A DNA stretch of 64,000 nt from Endozoicomonas ascidiicola (GCF_001646945.1 NZ_LUTV01000002.1:258816-322815), one strand, 5' to 3'. Counted from the first letter of the stretch, positions 35,892-43,712 are shown. Notes: generated by a model not told the origin, from the sequence alone. Numbers and translations: made by a program.

Positions 35892-36509
35892 TCAGTATTG
35901 ACGGACCTCAGTAAAGGTGCCGATCACGGTGCCATGATACTTCAGGCTTTCCACCTGCAGTCGGGGTGAATTGGCGTTCAAAAACACGACCGTATCCTGA
36001 CCATTTACCCGTTCGTAGATGCCCAGCATGATCTCCTTATCTTCCAATATACAGATATTGCCTTCTTTCAGTGGCAGCTTGGGATCAACATAAATCATAT
36101 TGTCTGCGGGAAAACTGGCACCAGATCGCCCCTGACTATCCATGGCACTTCCACGCACTTTCAGCGCATAACTCATTGGGCTGCAACGAACCGGGCAGAA
36201 CATCAGTGTCGTGTTTTCATCACAGATACTTTCATCCAGCCAGCGCCCGATCGCTTCATAAGGTAATACCGGAACGCCGCGCCCCTGGGGCTTATTGATG
36301 TCGTTGCCTTTCGCCAGATAGTCCTTCGGCACATCCAGCGCGGCAGCAAGTTTGTATTGAATTTTGGCCACATTGTAATCGGTGTAACTGCTGGACTCGC
36401 CCAGCCAGAGAGAGATAGTGGCGCGGGTAACGCCTAATGCTCTGGACAGGTCTGATTGCGACATCCCTCTTTCCGCCAGTAGCTCCTTGGTGCGTTGCTT
36501 CCAGTTCAC
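35892..36509 (-). CDS. S24-type phage repressor (CI-like)
   Basis: 205 residues from GTG 36509, chosen because AAGGAA lies 8 nt upstream and MNWKQRTKELLAERG is a typical start. An XRE helix-turn-helix (MSQSDLSRALGVTRATISLWL, ~15-35) is followed by an S24/LexA-like domain: VRGSAMDSQG holds the serine, and PADNMIYVDPKLPLKEGN follows. Where LexA and CI have the catalytic lysine (VKRL), this protein reads LGIYE, and no Ala-Gly cleavage site stands out in the linker. Self-cleavage on DNA damage is therefore doubtful. It should hold both early operons off. Confidence 0.85.
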   Translation of the reverse strand: MNWKQRTKELLAERGMSQSDLSRALGVTRATISLWLGESSSYTDYNVAKIQYKLAAALDVPKDYLAKGNDINKPQGRGVPVLPYEAIGRWLDESICDENTTLMFCPVRCSPMSYALKVRGSAMDSQGRSGASFPADNMIYVDPKLPLKEGNICILEDKEIMLGIYERVNGQDTVVFLNANSPRLQVESLKYHGTVIGTFTEVRQY

Positions 36510-36564
36510 GTTTCTTTTCCTTGTAGTGACATTGGCAAGTATTGACGAGCTGTTGTTTAAAACC

Positions 36565-36659
36565 ATTATGGGGAAAAAATAGCGACTTCAACATACTGTA
36601 TAAATAGCCACTATTTAATTAAACAATCATTGACATTATAAGTAGACAGATTCAATAAT
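36565..36659. promoter_or_regulatory. Divergent repressor/Cro control region
   Basis: Rightward promoter: TTGACA (36630-36635) and AATAAT (36654-36659), 18-bp spacing, with the 17-bp operator TTAAACAATCATTGACA overlapping its -35. Direct repeats AAATAGCGACTT (36577-36588) and AAATAGCCACTA (36602-36613), 25 bp apart, may be further binding sites. A leftward promoter for the repressor may be TTGAAG (36586-36591) with CATAAT (36565-36570), spacing 15. Confidence 0.6.
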
Positions 36660-36692
36660 TTGATTTCCCTGACTTCCACAAGGAACCGGAAG

Positions 36693-36932
36693 ATGGTGAT
36701 CAAGCGAGAACCCACCCAACCGAAAACCCCGGGTCAGCTGATTCGGGCTTACCGCCTCGAACGGGGCATCAGCATGGAGCAGATGGCTGAATTCCTCTAT
36801 TGCTCAAAAGGCGAACTCTCCCAGATAGAGAATGGCCATAAAGCCATATCCCGCATGAAACAGTTGCTCTGGTCTTGCATGGTGCCGCACTGGACACCGG
36901 AGATGCTGCAGTCCGACGAGTCCAATTCATAA
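36693..36932 (+). CDS. Cro-like XRE helix-turn-helix protein
   Basis: 79 residues from ATG 36693 (AAGGAACCGGAAG upstream; a longer frame begins at TTG 36660). The HTH reads GQLIRAYRLERGISMEQMAEF then CSKGELSQIENGHKAIS. As first gene of the rightward operon, divergent from the repressor, it has the place of Cro. The C-terminal 25 residues lie outside the HTH and are unassigned. Confidence 0.72.
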   Translation: MVIKREPTQPKTPGQLIRAYRLERGISMEQMAEFLYCSKGELSQIENGHKAISRMKQLLWSCMVPHWTPEMLQSDESNS

Positions 36933-36980
36933 ACGACACTCTGCCACCAACAACAAATACAACAAGAAGGAACGACTTGT

Positions 36981-38969
36981 ATGGAATCGAATCTACCCAA
37001 CACGGCATCAGAAGCCTGGAAACTGAATGAGGCAGGTCTATCTATTGTGCCGCTCGGCTCTCCTTTCGAGGAACCTCCCGCCTGGTTTGTTGATGGTCGC
37101 TGTTCTGGTGATACAGGAAAAGCAAAAAACGAATGGCCAAAAGCACCGCGCTTTCGTTGGAAGCAGTATCAAGATGAAGCACCGGATGACAGTCAGGTAG
37201 AGCATTGGGCTCAACTTTTTCCGCACACGAACTGGGCTATCATCACCGGATATGGTGTCGTGGTCGTTGATGCGGACAGTGCAGAAGCCGTTAGGTTTAT
37301 TGAAGAAGGCGCCATTACCCGTACACCATTAAGAGCCACCACCAGTAAAGGCAAGCACTACTATTTTCAGGTAAACCCGGACTATCCCATCCATAACTCT
37401 GTCAGAAAGAATAAGATCGACCTGCGAGGTATTGGTGGTTATGTAGTCGCTCCCGGCAGCACTCATGCAGACGGTACGCTCTATCAATGGGAAACCGATG
37501 GCTATATGGATATCAACGATATTCACGATCTGCCCATGCTGACACCAGATGATATAGCCACCATCAATGGCTTTAACGGGCAAGCGGCTGAAGATAAGCC
37601 AGTGGGTGATCTGGGATTTTCTACGGATCAATACCAGCTACCACACGACGGTAGCAATTTAGCCGAAGGTCAGGGCAGGAATAACGCCGCAGCAAGTATG
37701 GCTGGTCAACTTATTCAGCAGGGGCACTCTCTGATGGATATCAAAAGAACCCTTGATCAGTGGAACCAATCCAATACACCACCACTGTCCGATGCAGAAT
37801 TGAATACCACCATCGCCAGCATCTCCAAAACGCACACCAACAACAATCCGGGCGCCGTTATTTCCATTGAGCCACCACCGAAGCCTTTGTTTGAGTTTTG
37901 CCATGTTGAAGAACTGGTCAATGGTGTGAAGCCGATCAACTGGTTGATCAAGGGCTTTCTGGAAATGGACAGCCTCTCTCTGATGTTTGGCGAACCTGCC
38001 TGCGGTAAATCGTTTTCAGCCATTGATTTGGCTTGCTGTGTTGCTACAGGCAAGGATTGGCATGGCAAGCCCGTCAAACGACAAGGTCCGGTTTTCTACA
38101 TCGCAGGCGAAGGCTTTAACGGCCTCTCACGACGATTAATGGCGTGGCAGCAAACTAATGGTTACAACCTGCGCAATGCACCCATCTACGTCAGCAAATG
38201 CTCTGCTGCGTTAACCAATACCGCGAACGCTCGAGCAGTCAGTGACAGCATTGAAAGCATCATTCAGGAAAATAACAGTGACATTCCTTCTCTGATTGTC
38301 ATTGATACGCTGGCGAGAAACTTCGGTCCTGGTGATGAGAATGCCACTCAGGAGATGAATGTCTTTATCAATCACATCGACCAATTGCTTCGTGCCAAGT
38401 ATGAGTGCTGCGTGATGATCGTTCACCATACGGGCGTTGGCTCAAAAGATCGGGCTCGCGGCAACAGTGCTCTCAAGGCTGCGCTGGACGCTGAATATGC
38501 GGTGGTGAAATCAGACGACACAGTGAAGATTATCACCAAGAAGATGAAAGATGCGGATGAACCAAAACCGATGAACTTTATGTTTGATCCTGTTCAGCTT
38601 CCTTTTCTGGATGAAGATGGCGAACCGCAGTACAGCTGTGTGCTGCGGTATCTTGAGCATGGCATTGATCAGGAGGAACCCAGCAAGACACCCATCAAGA
38701 AACTCGGTGATCGACAGCGGCGGATTATAGAAGCCCTCAACAGTTTGATTGGAAATGCTCAACATCGTTTAGAGAACAGCGGTCGTGATCCCGTTAATGC
38801 ACGAATAGAGCTGAAGAATCTGAAAGATGAATGCTATGAGCAGGGTTTCATCTGCTCCAAGCATTGGCGGAGAACGATTGATGCCATGATTCATCGAGAG
38901 CTCATTACTGTTGATGCGCCTTTTGTGATGGTCTCTGAGAAAGGTTTGGAGGCGATTAGCAATGACTAA
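36981..38969 (+). CDS. Phage primase-polymerase / RepA-like helicase fusion
   Basis: 662 residues. The N-terminal ~200 form a bifunctional primase-polymerase (AEP) domain: INTNWAI-like HTNWAIITGYGVVVVDADS carries the acidic pair, and KGKHYYFQ, LRGIGGYVVAPGSTH follow. Residues ~240-285 look like the primase C-terminal linker. Residues ~310-550 are a RepA/RegA-type ATPase: MFGEPACGKSFSAIDLA (Walker A), VIDTLARNFGPGDEN and IVHHTGVG. A C-terminal winged-helix-like segment ends it. The protein probably starts phage DNA replication. AGAAGGAACG precedes the ATG. Confidence 0.86.
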   Translation: MESNLPNTASEAWKLNEAGLSIVPLGSPFEEPPAWFVDGRCSGDTGKAKNEWPKAPRFRWKQYQDEAPDDSQVEHWAQLFPHTNWAIITGYGVVVVDADSAEAVRFIEEGAITRTPLRATTSKGKHYYFQVNPDYPIHNSVRKNKIDLRGIGGYVVAPGSTHADGTLYQWETDGYMDINDIHDLPMLTPDDIATINGFNGQAAEDKPVGDLGFSTDQYQLPHDGSNLAEGQGRNNAAASMAGQLIQQGHSLMDIKRTLDQWNQSNTPPLSDAELNTTIASISKTHTNNNPGAVISIEPPPKPLFEFCHVEELVNGVKPINWLIKGFLEMDSLSLMFGEPACGKSFSAIDLACCVATGKDWHGKPVKRQGPVFYIAGEGFNGLSRRLMAWQQTNGYNLRNAPIYVSKCSAALTNTANARAVSDSIESIIQENNSDIPSLIVIDTLARNFGPGDENATQEMNVFINHIDQLLRAKYECCVMIVHHTGVGSKDRARGNSALKAALDAEYAVVKSDDTVKIITKKMKDADEPKPMNFMFDPVQLPFLDEDGEPQYSCVLRYLEHGIDQEEPSKTPIKKLGDRQRRIIEALNSLIGNAQHRLENSGRDPVNARIELKNLKDECYEQGFICSKHWRRTIDAMIHRELITVDAPFVMVSEKGLEAISND

Positions 38970-39120
38970 TTATACTGCCTGTTTTTTAACCAAAAACCCC
39001 CGTGCCCAAGGTCCCCAGGTGCGGAATTTAAAACTGCTTAAATCTCTGTACCCTCCTATCCCCTCTAACCCTCTATTTTCAAGGGTTCCGTCTGTTTGAT
39101 GCCTTTAGCTGACCCACACC

Positions 39121-39279
39121 CCCCCTTTTTTCTCTCTCTATAGAGAGAAAAAAGTAAGAGGGGGAGGGGGAAAGGGAGCATGGCAGAAAGAACAGAGGGG
39201 AAGAGAAAGAGAAAAAAAAAGAGAAAAAATAAAAAAAGAGAAACAAAAAGAGAAAGAGAAATATTTCAGGGAGTGAAAA
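39121..39279 (+). repeat. Polypurine tract with a preceding perfect hairpin
   Basis: CTTTTTTCTCTCT and AGAGAGAAAAAAG form a nearly perfect hairpin around 39126-39155. It is followed by about 120 nt that are almost all A and G on the plus strand (39150-39270), including several GAGAAA-type units. The stretch fills the gap between the primase/helicase and resolvase genes. Possible roles are a replication origin or unwinding element, a triplex-forming site, or a leader. From 38970 to 39120 I see no gene. Confidence 0.7.
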
Positions 39280-39341
39280 ATGAAAATAATTATAGGAATA
39301 GATCCAGGTCTGACAGGAGGCATCGCGGTACTGGACAGTGA
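39180..39341 (+). CDS. Possible Lys/Arg-rich 53-aa peptide from the purine tract
   Basis: ATG 39180, preceded by GGGAAAGGGAG, opens a frame through the purine-rich DNA and into the start of the resolvase gene in another frame. More than half of its residues are Lys, Arg or Glu. Any frame across such DNA encodes Lys/Arg/Glu, so this may be a by-product of composition. Kept only as a candidate. Confidence 0.22.
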   Translation: MAERTEGKRKRKKKRKNKKRETKREREIFQGVKNENNYRNRSRSDRRHRGTGQ

Positions 39342-39747
39342 GAGTAAGGAAATAATCAGAGTCGAAGATATGCCAACGTCTCCGGAAGGGAAGAAGCGAA
39401 AAGTAAACGGCTTTGGACTGATGAGTATCTTTGGAGGCTATACCCGAAACGATATTGAGATGGTCTATCTCGAAAGAGTGGGAGCAAGACCAGGACAGGG
39501 AGTGGTCAGCATGTTCAGCTTTGGTCGTTCATATGGCGCTGTGGAAGCGGCAGTCAGCTTATTGGGCTTTCCGCTGACCTATGTCACCCCGCAACGCTGG
39601 AAACGCTCAGCGGGTCTTTTAGGCGCTCACAAGGATGCATCCAGAGGCAAAGTATTAGACCTCTACCCGGATGCAGATGTTCATCGAAAGAAAGACAATG
39701 GTCGTGCTGATGCGGTGCTCATTGCCCGATATGGAGAATCGCAATGA
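39280..39747 (+). CDS. RuvC-like Holliday junction resolvase (phage)
   Basis: 155 residues with the RNase H-fold acidic set: IIGIDPGLTGGIAVLD (Asp 7), MVYLERVGARPGQG (Glu near 69), and the C-terminal RADAVLIARYG (Asp near 146). TYVTPQRWKRSAGL is the typical middle block of phage RuvC-like resolvases. It should cut branched replication or recombination intermediates before packaging. It is coupled to the next gene (overlap of 4 nt). Confidence 0.85.
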   Translation: MKIIIGIDPGLTGGIAVLDSESKEIIRVEDMPTSPEGKKRKVNGFGLMSIFGGYTRNDIEMVYLERVGARPGQGVVSMFSFGRSYGAVEAAVSLLGFPLTYVTPQRWKRSAGLLGAHKDASRGKVLDLYPDADVHRKKDNGRADAVLIARYGESQ

Positions 39748-40316
39748 AATTCTATTCAGCAAGGCAGGCTATTCATGATGCGTATGCTATTCACTTGACC
39801 AGTAAGGGCTTCGACGTAAATCCATTGGCGTTTCGATCTGGTGGTAAGTCGAACAAGCTGGATAACAACCAGCTGGTTTGTAATGCAGTGGAAGCAGGAA
39901 TGGTTATTGCTGCAGTGGAAAAGCTGGAGGAGCCTTTTCGTTCTTGGGCTATATGGGCTTATGGGCCAAGGACTGAGCATTTCCTTCCAGAACAAGGGCG
40001 GTTCTTTCAGTGGCTGGAGCAGGATGTTACGGAGAGGCTGGCCAAGAGTGGGCGGGATTATCGGGAGACGACAGAACAAAGGATCAGGGATGTTGTTGCC
40101 TATACGGTATTGGATTATCGCAGTTATGCCGCTAATGGTAGGCACCTCTATCCCACGAGTTTGGTTATCAATAAATGTCGAATTCATCGACAGAATTGGA
40201 AGCGGGATTTTTTATCTTGGCATGAGTATTACTGGCAGTTCTGTGATCATAATCTTGATAGAACTTCACTGCTGTCTGCTTCTGAGTCGGTGAGAATATT
40301 AAAATCAGATACTTAA
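39744..40316 (+). CDS. Unknown phage protein, possible late regulator
   Basis: 190 residues, cytoplasmic, no recognised domain. It contains AVEKLEEPFRSWAIWAYGPRTEH and several aromatic residues near the C-terminus (WKRDFLSWHEYYWQF). It is the last but one gene before the late-gene region and lies where lambdoid phages keep antiterminator Q. A Q-like role is a guess from position only. Confidence 0.5.
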   Translation: MKFYSARQAIHDAYAIHLTSKGFDVNPLAFRSGGKSNKLDNNQLVCNAVEAGMVIAAVEKLEEPFRSWAIWAYGPRTEHFLPEQGRFFQWLEQDVTERLAKSGRDYRETTEQRIRDVVAYTVLDYRSYAANGRHLYPTSLVINKCRIHRQNWKRDFLSWHEYYWQFCDHNLDRTSLLSASESVRILKSDT

Positions 40317-40403
40317 ATCTGAAACTAATACACGAAAAATTGAACTATTTAGAATCAAGTGGCTCAGATATATATAAAAATGAAATAAATGGAGAGTTGT
40401 ACC

Positions 40404-40676
40404 ATGATGGATTTTCCCAAACTGGTTTATATTGAAATGAATCAGGTGGTGCCAGATCTTGAGATGCCAGAAACGCTTGAAGTAAGCGTACCCGTTATTA
40501 TGTGGCATGGAAGAAAGATAGAAATAAGGCAGGCCGTTTTGGAGTATGCACGTTTGGTCAGTCCAGATGTAAAATCCCGAGAGCAACAAACACTAAAGCA
40601 GGTTTTTCAAAAGGTAATTGGGGTTATTCAAAAATCGCACCCGGATTATTTTAGGCGCTGTATGGCTCAAGATTAG
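40404..40676 (+). CDS. Unknown small phage protein
   Basis: About 90 residues beginning at ATG 40404 (GGAGAG seven bases upstream; the outer ATG 40389 has no such site). Acidic N-terminal half, helical basic C-terminal half (LKQVFQKVIGVIQKSHPDYF). No family recognised. Confidence 0.55.
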   Translation: MMDFPKLVYIEMNQVVPDLEMPETLEVSVPVIMWHGRKIEIRQAVLEYARLVSPDVKSREQQTLKQVFQKVIGVIQKSHPDYFRRCMAQD

Positions 40677-40746
40677 TGCTTATGGATTGGGAAAAACCAA
40701 CGGGTTGCCAATGATTACTGAATAAGGCATAGTTTCCCAAGATATG

Positions 40747-40792
40747 AAACCTCACCTCTCTTTTGAAGAAAAGCGGCGTGGGGTTTTTTATT
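40747..40792 (+). terminator. Terminator before the lysis genes
   Basis: AAACCTCAC (40747-40755) pairs with GTGGGGTTT (40778-40786), with one G-U pair, and is followed by TTTTATT. It separates the early rightward operon from the lysis and head genes, the place where a lambdoid late terminator that Q overrides would be. Confidence 0.68.
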
Positions 40793-40823
40793 ACCTCAAT
40801 TTTCTCCTCGTGCAGGACGCACC

Positions 40824-41099
40824 ATGACTGACCTCTCCGACCGTCTGGATCGCATTGATGTGAAGCTGGACAAACTGAGCGAGGCAGTATCCCAGCTCGC
40901 CAGAATTGAAGAGCGAATCTCCCACCAGAACGACAATATGCACCAGCTGGATGCGAAGCTCAGCGATATGGAATCCAGAATCAGAACCCTTGAGCTGCAA
41001 GGTAGCTCCCGAGGTGTTTTGTTGGCTGGTATCGAACGGTTTGGCTGGTTGGCGATCTCTGCACTGGTTGGTTTAGCAGCATTCTTTTTCAAAAAATAG
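40824..41099 (+). CDS. Coiled-coil protein with C-terminal membrane helix (holin-like accessory)
   Basis: 91 residues. Residues 1-60 have heptad-like repeats (IDVKLDKLSEAVSQLARIEERI). One membrane helix follows (WLAISALVGLAAFFF), then KK. This build resembles XhlA-type haemolysin/holin accessory proteins. It stands first in the lysis cassette, 18 nt before the amidase. Function is inferred. Confidence 0.65.
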   Translation: MTDLSDRLDRIDVKLDKLSEAVSQLARIEERISHQNDNMHQLDAKLSDMESRIRTLELQGSSRGVLLAGIERFGWLAISALVGLAAFFFKK

Positions 41100-41117
41100 C
41101 TATCAAAAAGTGACATT

Positions 41118-41543
41118 ATGGCTTCAAGGACTGAAACCAATTACATCGTGATTCACTGTTCGGCCACTCGTGCTGACCAGAATATCACTACAGAGGATAT
41201 CCGACGCTGGCATGTGAACGACAATGGCTGGTCGGATATTGGCTATCACTGGGTGATTGAACGGGATGGTTCTGTTCAGCAAGGCCGTGATGCTCAGGCT
41301 CAGGGTGCTCATGTTCGAGGTCATAACCATGAATCTATCGGTATCTGTCTGGTTGGTGGCATGGCTGAGAATGGCGAGCCGAAAGACAACTTCACTTCTG
41401 CACAATGGCTGGCTTTGGAAATGCTTATCGAATCTCTGGAGCTTCGCTATCCAGAAGCTCAAGTTGTTGGCCATTACTTCTTCACGCCCTACAAAACTTG
41501 CCCGAACTTTGTCGTTGAACACTGGTTGAAGTCGATTCGATGA
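41118..41543 (+). CDS. Phage endolysin, N-acetylmuramoyl-L-alanine amidase (T7 lysozyme type)
   Basis: 141 residues of the amidase_2/PGRP fold. The zinc-site His lies in YIVIHCSATRAD (near 13) with a second in VVGHYFFTPYKTCPNF (near 120), and the Cys ligand in TCP. GYHWVIERDGSVQQGR and SIGICLVGG are family blocks. It cleaves the amide bond between MurNAc and the peptide to free progeny. There is no signal peptide, so it needs the holin. Its stop overlaps the holin start. Confidence 0.9.
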   Translation: MASRTETNYIVIHCSATRADQNITTEDIRRWHVNDNGWSDIGYHWVIERDGSVQQGRDAQAQGAHVRGHNHESIGICLVGGMAENGEPKDNFTSAQWLALEMLIESLELRYPEAQVVGHYFFTPYKTCPNFVVEHWLKSIR

Positions 41544-41908
41544 GCTTTGCAGCCGCCATTCCCATTGTTGGCAAGATCATCGAACGGGTGATTCCTGATC
41601 CCGATAAAGCCGCAGAAGCCAAGAATCAGCTGGTTGAACTGGCAGTGAATGGCGAACTGGATGAATTGGCTCAACGTGCCGGGATCATCAATACCGAAGC
41701 CAAAGGCGAAAGTTGGTTACAGCGTAACTGGCGCCCTATTGTGATGCTGGTCTTTACCGGGTTGATCGTTGCCCGGTGGTTAGGCTGGTCGGCTCCGGAC
41801 TTATCGGAAGCGGTTGAACTGAAACTGTTCTCTATCGTTCAGATTGGTATCGGTGGCTACATTGCCAGCCGGGGCATTGAAAAAGTAGCAGACAAAATAA
41901 GGCGCTAA
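41540..41908 (+). CDS. 3TM-type holin
   Basis: 122 residues. The amphipathic start IPIVGKIIERVIPDPDKAAEAK, an acidic middle and GESWLQRNWRPIVMLVFTGLIVARWLG, then IVQIGIGGYIASRGIEK, are the marks of the 'holin of 3TMs' family also found in gene-transfer agents. It should form the pore that lets the amidase reach the wall. It is translationally coupled to the amidase. Confidence 0.85.
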   Translation: MSFAAAIPIVGKIIERVIPDPDKAAEAKNQLVELAVNGELDELAQRAGIINTEAKGESWLQRNWRPIVMLVFTGLIVARWLGWSAPDLSEAVELKLFSIVQIGIGGYIASRGIEKVADKIRR

Positions 41909-41911
41909 GGA

Positions 41912-42472
41912 ATGGCAGCTAAAAAATACAAGATGGTGGAGAAGAAGGTTTCTGACCTGATCCCCTATGTGAACAATTCCCGGGTTCACGATGAAGAACA
42001 GATTATTCAGATTTGCTCATCTATCAAAGAGTTTGGCTTTACCAATCCTGTGCTGATTGATGAGGATAACGGCATTATCGCTGGTCATGGTCGTTTGATG
42101 GCAGCGAAGAAACTGAATCTGAAAGCCGTTCCCTGCATTGTTCTTGCTGGACTCTCTGAAGCGCAGAAAAAGGCTTACGTAATAGCGGATAACTCAATAG
42201 CGCTTAACTCAAGCTGGAATATGGAAGTGCTATCCAGAGAGGTAGAAGCCCTGCAGGCAGAAGACTTTGATTTGAACCTGCTCGGTTTCAAGGATGATTT
42301 CATGGTCACCCTATTTGATGATCCTCCACCTGAACAAGAACAGAAGCCCAATGGTGAAGAATACACCGAAATCTTTAATATCCTGGTGGAGTGTGACAAC
42401 GAAGCCCATCAGCAGAAAATCTACGACGAGCTGACACAGAAGGGACTGAAATGCCGAGTTCAAAGTTTGTAG
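41912..42472 (+). CDS. ParB-like nuclease-domain protein (phage)
   Basis: 186 residues. ParB N-terminal domain: VSDLIPYVNNSRVHDEEQI, FGFTNPVLIDEDNGIIAGHGRLMAAK and VIADNSIALNS. In phages this domain is often fused to or followed by an adenine/cytosine methylase; here the C-terminal 50 residues (EIFNILVECDNEAHQQKIYD onward) form a small alpha/beta tail instead. It overlaps the ABC-ATPase/GNAT gene by 22 nt, so the two proteins probably act together on DNA. Confidence 0.82.
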   Translation: MAAKKYKMVEKKVSDLIPYVNNSRVHDEEQIIQICSSIKEFGFTNPVLIDEDNGIIAGHGRLMAAKKLNLKAVPCIVLAGLSEAQKKAYVIADNSIALNSSWNMEVLSREVEALQAEDFDLNLLGFKDDFMVTLFDDPPPEQEQKPNGEEYTEIFNILVECDNEAHQQKIYDELTQKGLKCRVQSL

Positions 42473-43518
42473 TGGAATCTGCCATCAAACCTTCCTTTCG
42501 CACTGAAAAAGTCAAAGGCATGTTTGATATTGATATGCAGTCGGTTAAGAAGTCATTCGACGTTGATATTCCCATTGAGGACAAACCCTGGAACATCGGC
42601 CTGATTGTTGGCGCCAGTGGTTCCGGAAAGACGACCATTGCCCGAGAAGTCTTCAAAGACTTTGAACTGTTCTCAGGTTATCAATGGTCCGATAATTCCG
42701 TGGTGGATGATTTCAGTGAAGACCTGAGTGCAAAACAGATTACCGAATCCTTGAGCAAGGTCGGATTTTCCTCACCACCTGACTGGTTAAAACCTTTTGC
42801 AGTACTCTCCAATGGCCAGAAGATGCGAGCGGAGTTAGCCAGGCTGATCCTGGAATCCGACAAACCAGTGATCTACGACGAGTTTACTTCTGTAGTAGAT
42901 CGTAAGGTGGCAAAGATCGGCAGTGCGGCTATCCAGAAGTTTATTCGCAAGGAAGATAAGCAGTTCATCGCAGTCAGCTGCCATTACGACATTGTGGATT
43001 GGCTGCAACCGGATTGGGTTTATGACTGCAATAAGCACACCTTCAAACGGAGGTCACTTCGGCGACCTGACATCCAAATCAATGTCAGAAAAGCCGACCA
43101 ATCCGAATGGGCATTATTTAGGCAGTTTCACTATCTGAGCAGTGACCACAATCGTTCTGCCCATAAATACATTGCCGAGATTGATGGTGAACCCGTGGGT
43201 TGGTGCAGTGTGTTGCACTTCCCTCATCCGAGCAATAAGAAGCTGAAGCGACTTCATCGGACTGTGGTATTGCCTGATTATCAGGGCTTGGGCATTGGGT
43301 TTCAGTTACGCTGCTATATCTGTGAAATATATAGGCAGCAAGGCTATAAAGTGAATACCGTGACCACGTCGCCTGCCTTGATCCATGCAATGAATAAGTC
43401 CGACCGATGGATCATGACTCGTAAACCCGGGCGGGTCGGCATGCCTGCCCAGTCCATATTGAGTAAGCATTCGTTCGATCGGTTGACCTGTTCATTTCAA
43501 TACGTGGGCAATGATTGA
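42451..43518 (+). CDS. ABC-ATPase fused to a GNAT acetyltransferase domain (possible Mom-like)
   Basis: 355 residues. Residues ~45-200 are an ABC-type ATPase with Walker A GASGSGKTT, signature LSNGQKMR, Walker B PVIYDEFTS and switch-like His in AVSCHYD; there is no membrane part, so it is not a transporter. Residues ~210-340 are a GNAT fold: FRQFHYLSSD, AEIDGEPVGWCSVL, the acetyl-CoA loop VVLPDYQGLGIG and VTTSPALIHAMNKSDRWI. The 'HY' motif recalls Mu Mom, a GNAT that modifies adenine in DNA; that similarity is from memory. Coupled to the ParB-like gene. Confidence 0.78.
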   Translation: MPSSKFVVESAIKPSFRTEKVKGMFDIDMQSVKKSFDVDIPIEDKPWNIGLIVGASGSGKTTIAREVFKDFELFSGYQWSDNSVVDDFSEDLSAKQITESLSKVGFSSPPDWLKPFAVLSNGQKMRAELARLILESDKPVIYDEFTSVVDRKVAKIGSAAIQKFIRKEDKQFIAVSCHYDIVDWLQPDWVYDCNKHTFKRRSLRRPDIQINVRKADQSEWALFRQFHYLSSDHNRSAHKYIAEIDGEPVGWCSVLHFPHPSNKKLKRLHRTVVLPDYQGLGIGFQLRCYICEIYRQQGYKVNTVTTSPALIHAMNKSDRWIMTRKPGRVGMPAQSILSKHSFDRLTCSFQYVGND

Positions 43519-43663
43519 GGCATCGTAATGGTCGGTGCTACGTCGATTTGGCGGGTCATTTGATAATCGCAATAGGTAACATGATCAACATTGAAAACAT
43601 CGTGTGGTGACGATTTACCGGTGTTTGGTAATGATTCGATAGTGCATGAATAATCATCAAGCT

Positions 43664-43692
43664 CAAAAAAAGCAGGCATCGTCGCCTGCTTC
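43664..43692 (-). terminator. Terminator of the leftward accessory cassette
   Basis: On the minus strand GCAGGC and GCCTGC (43684-43689 and 43672-43677) enclose a 6-nt loop and are followed by seven T. It lies 20 nt past the 104-aa gene. Between it and the ABC-GNAT gene is a 145-nt gap with no gene I would support. Confidence 0.82.
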
Positions 43693-43712
43693 ATAAAGGA
43701 TTGAATGGTTGA

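Noticed and set aside
43497-43694. 65-aa frame after the ABC-GNAT gene
   Set aside because: It runs through the terminator of the accessory cassette and overlaps the end of the GNAT gene, so it is not credible as a gene.
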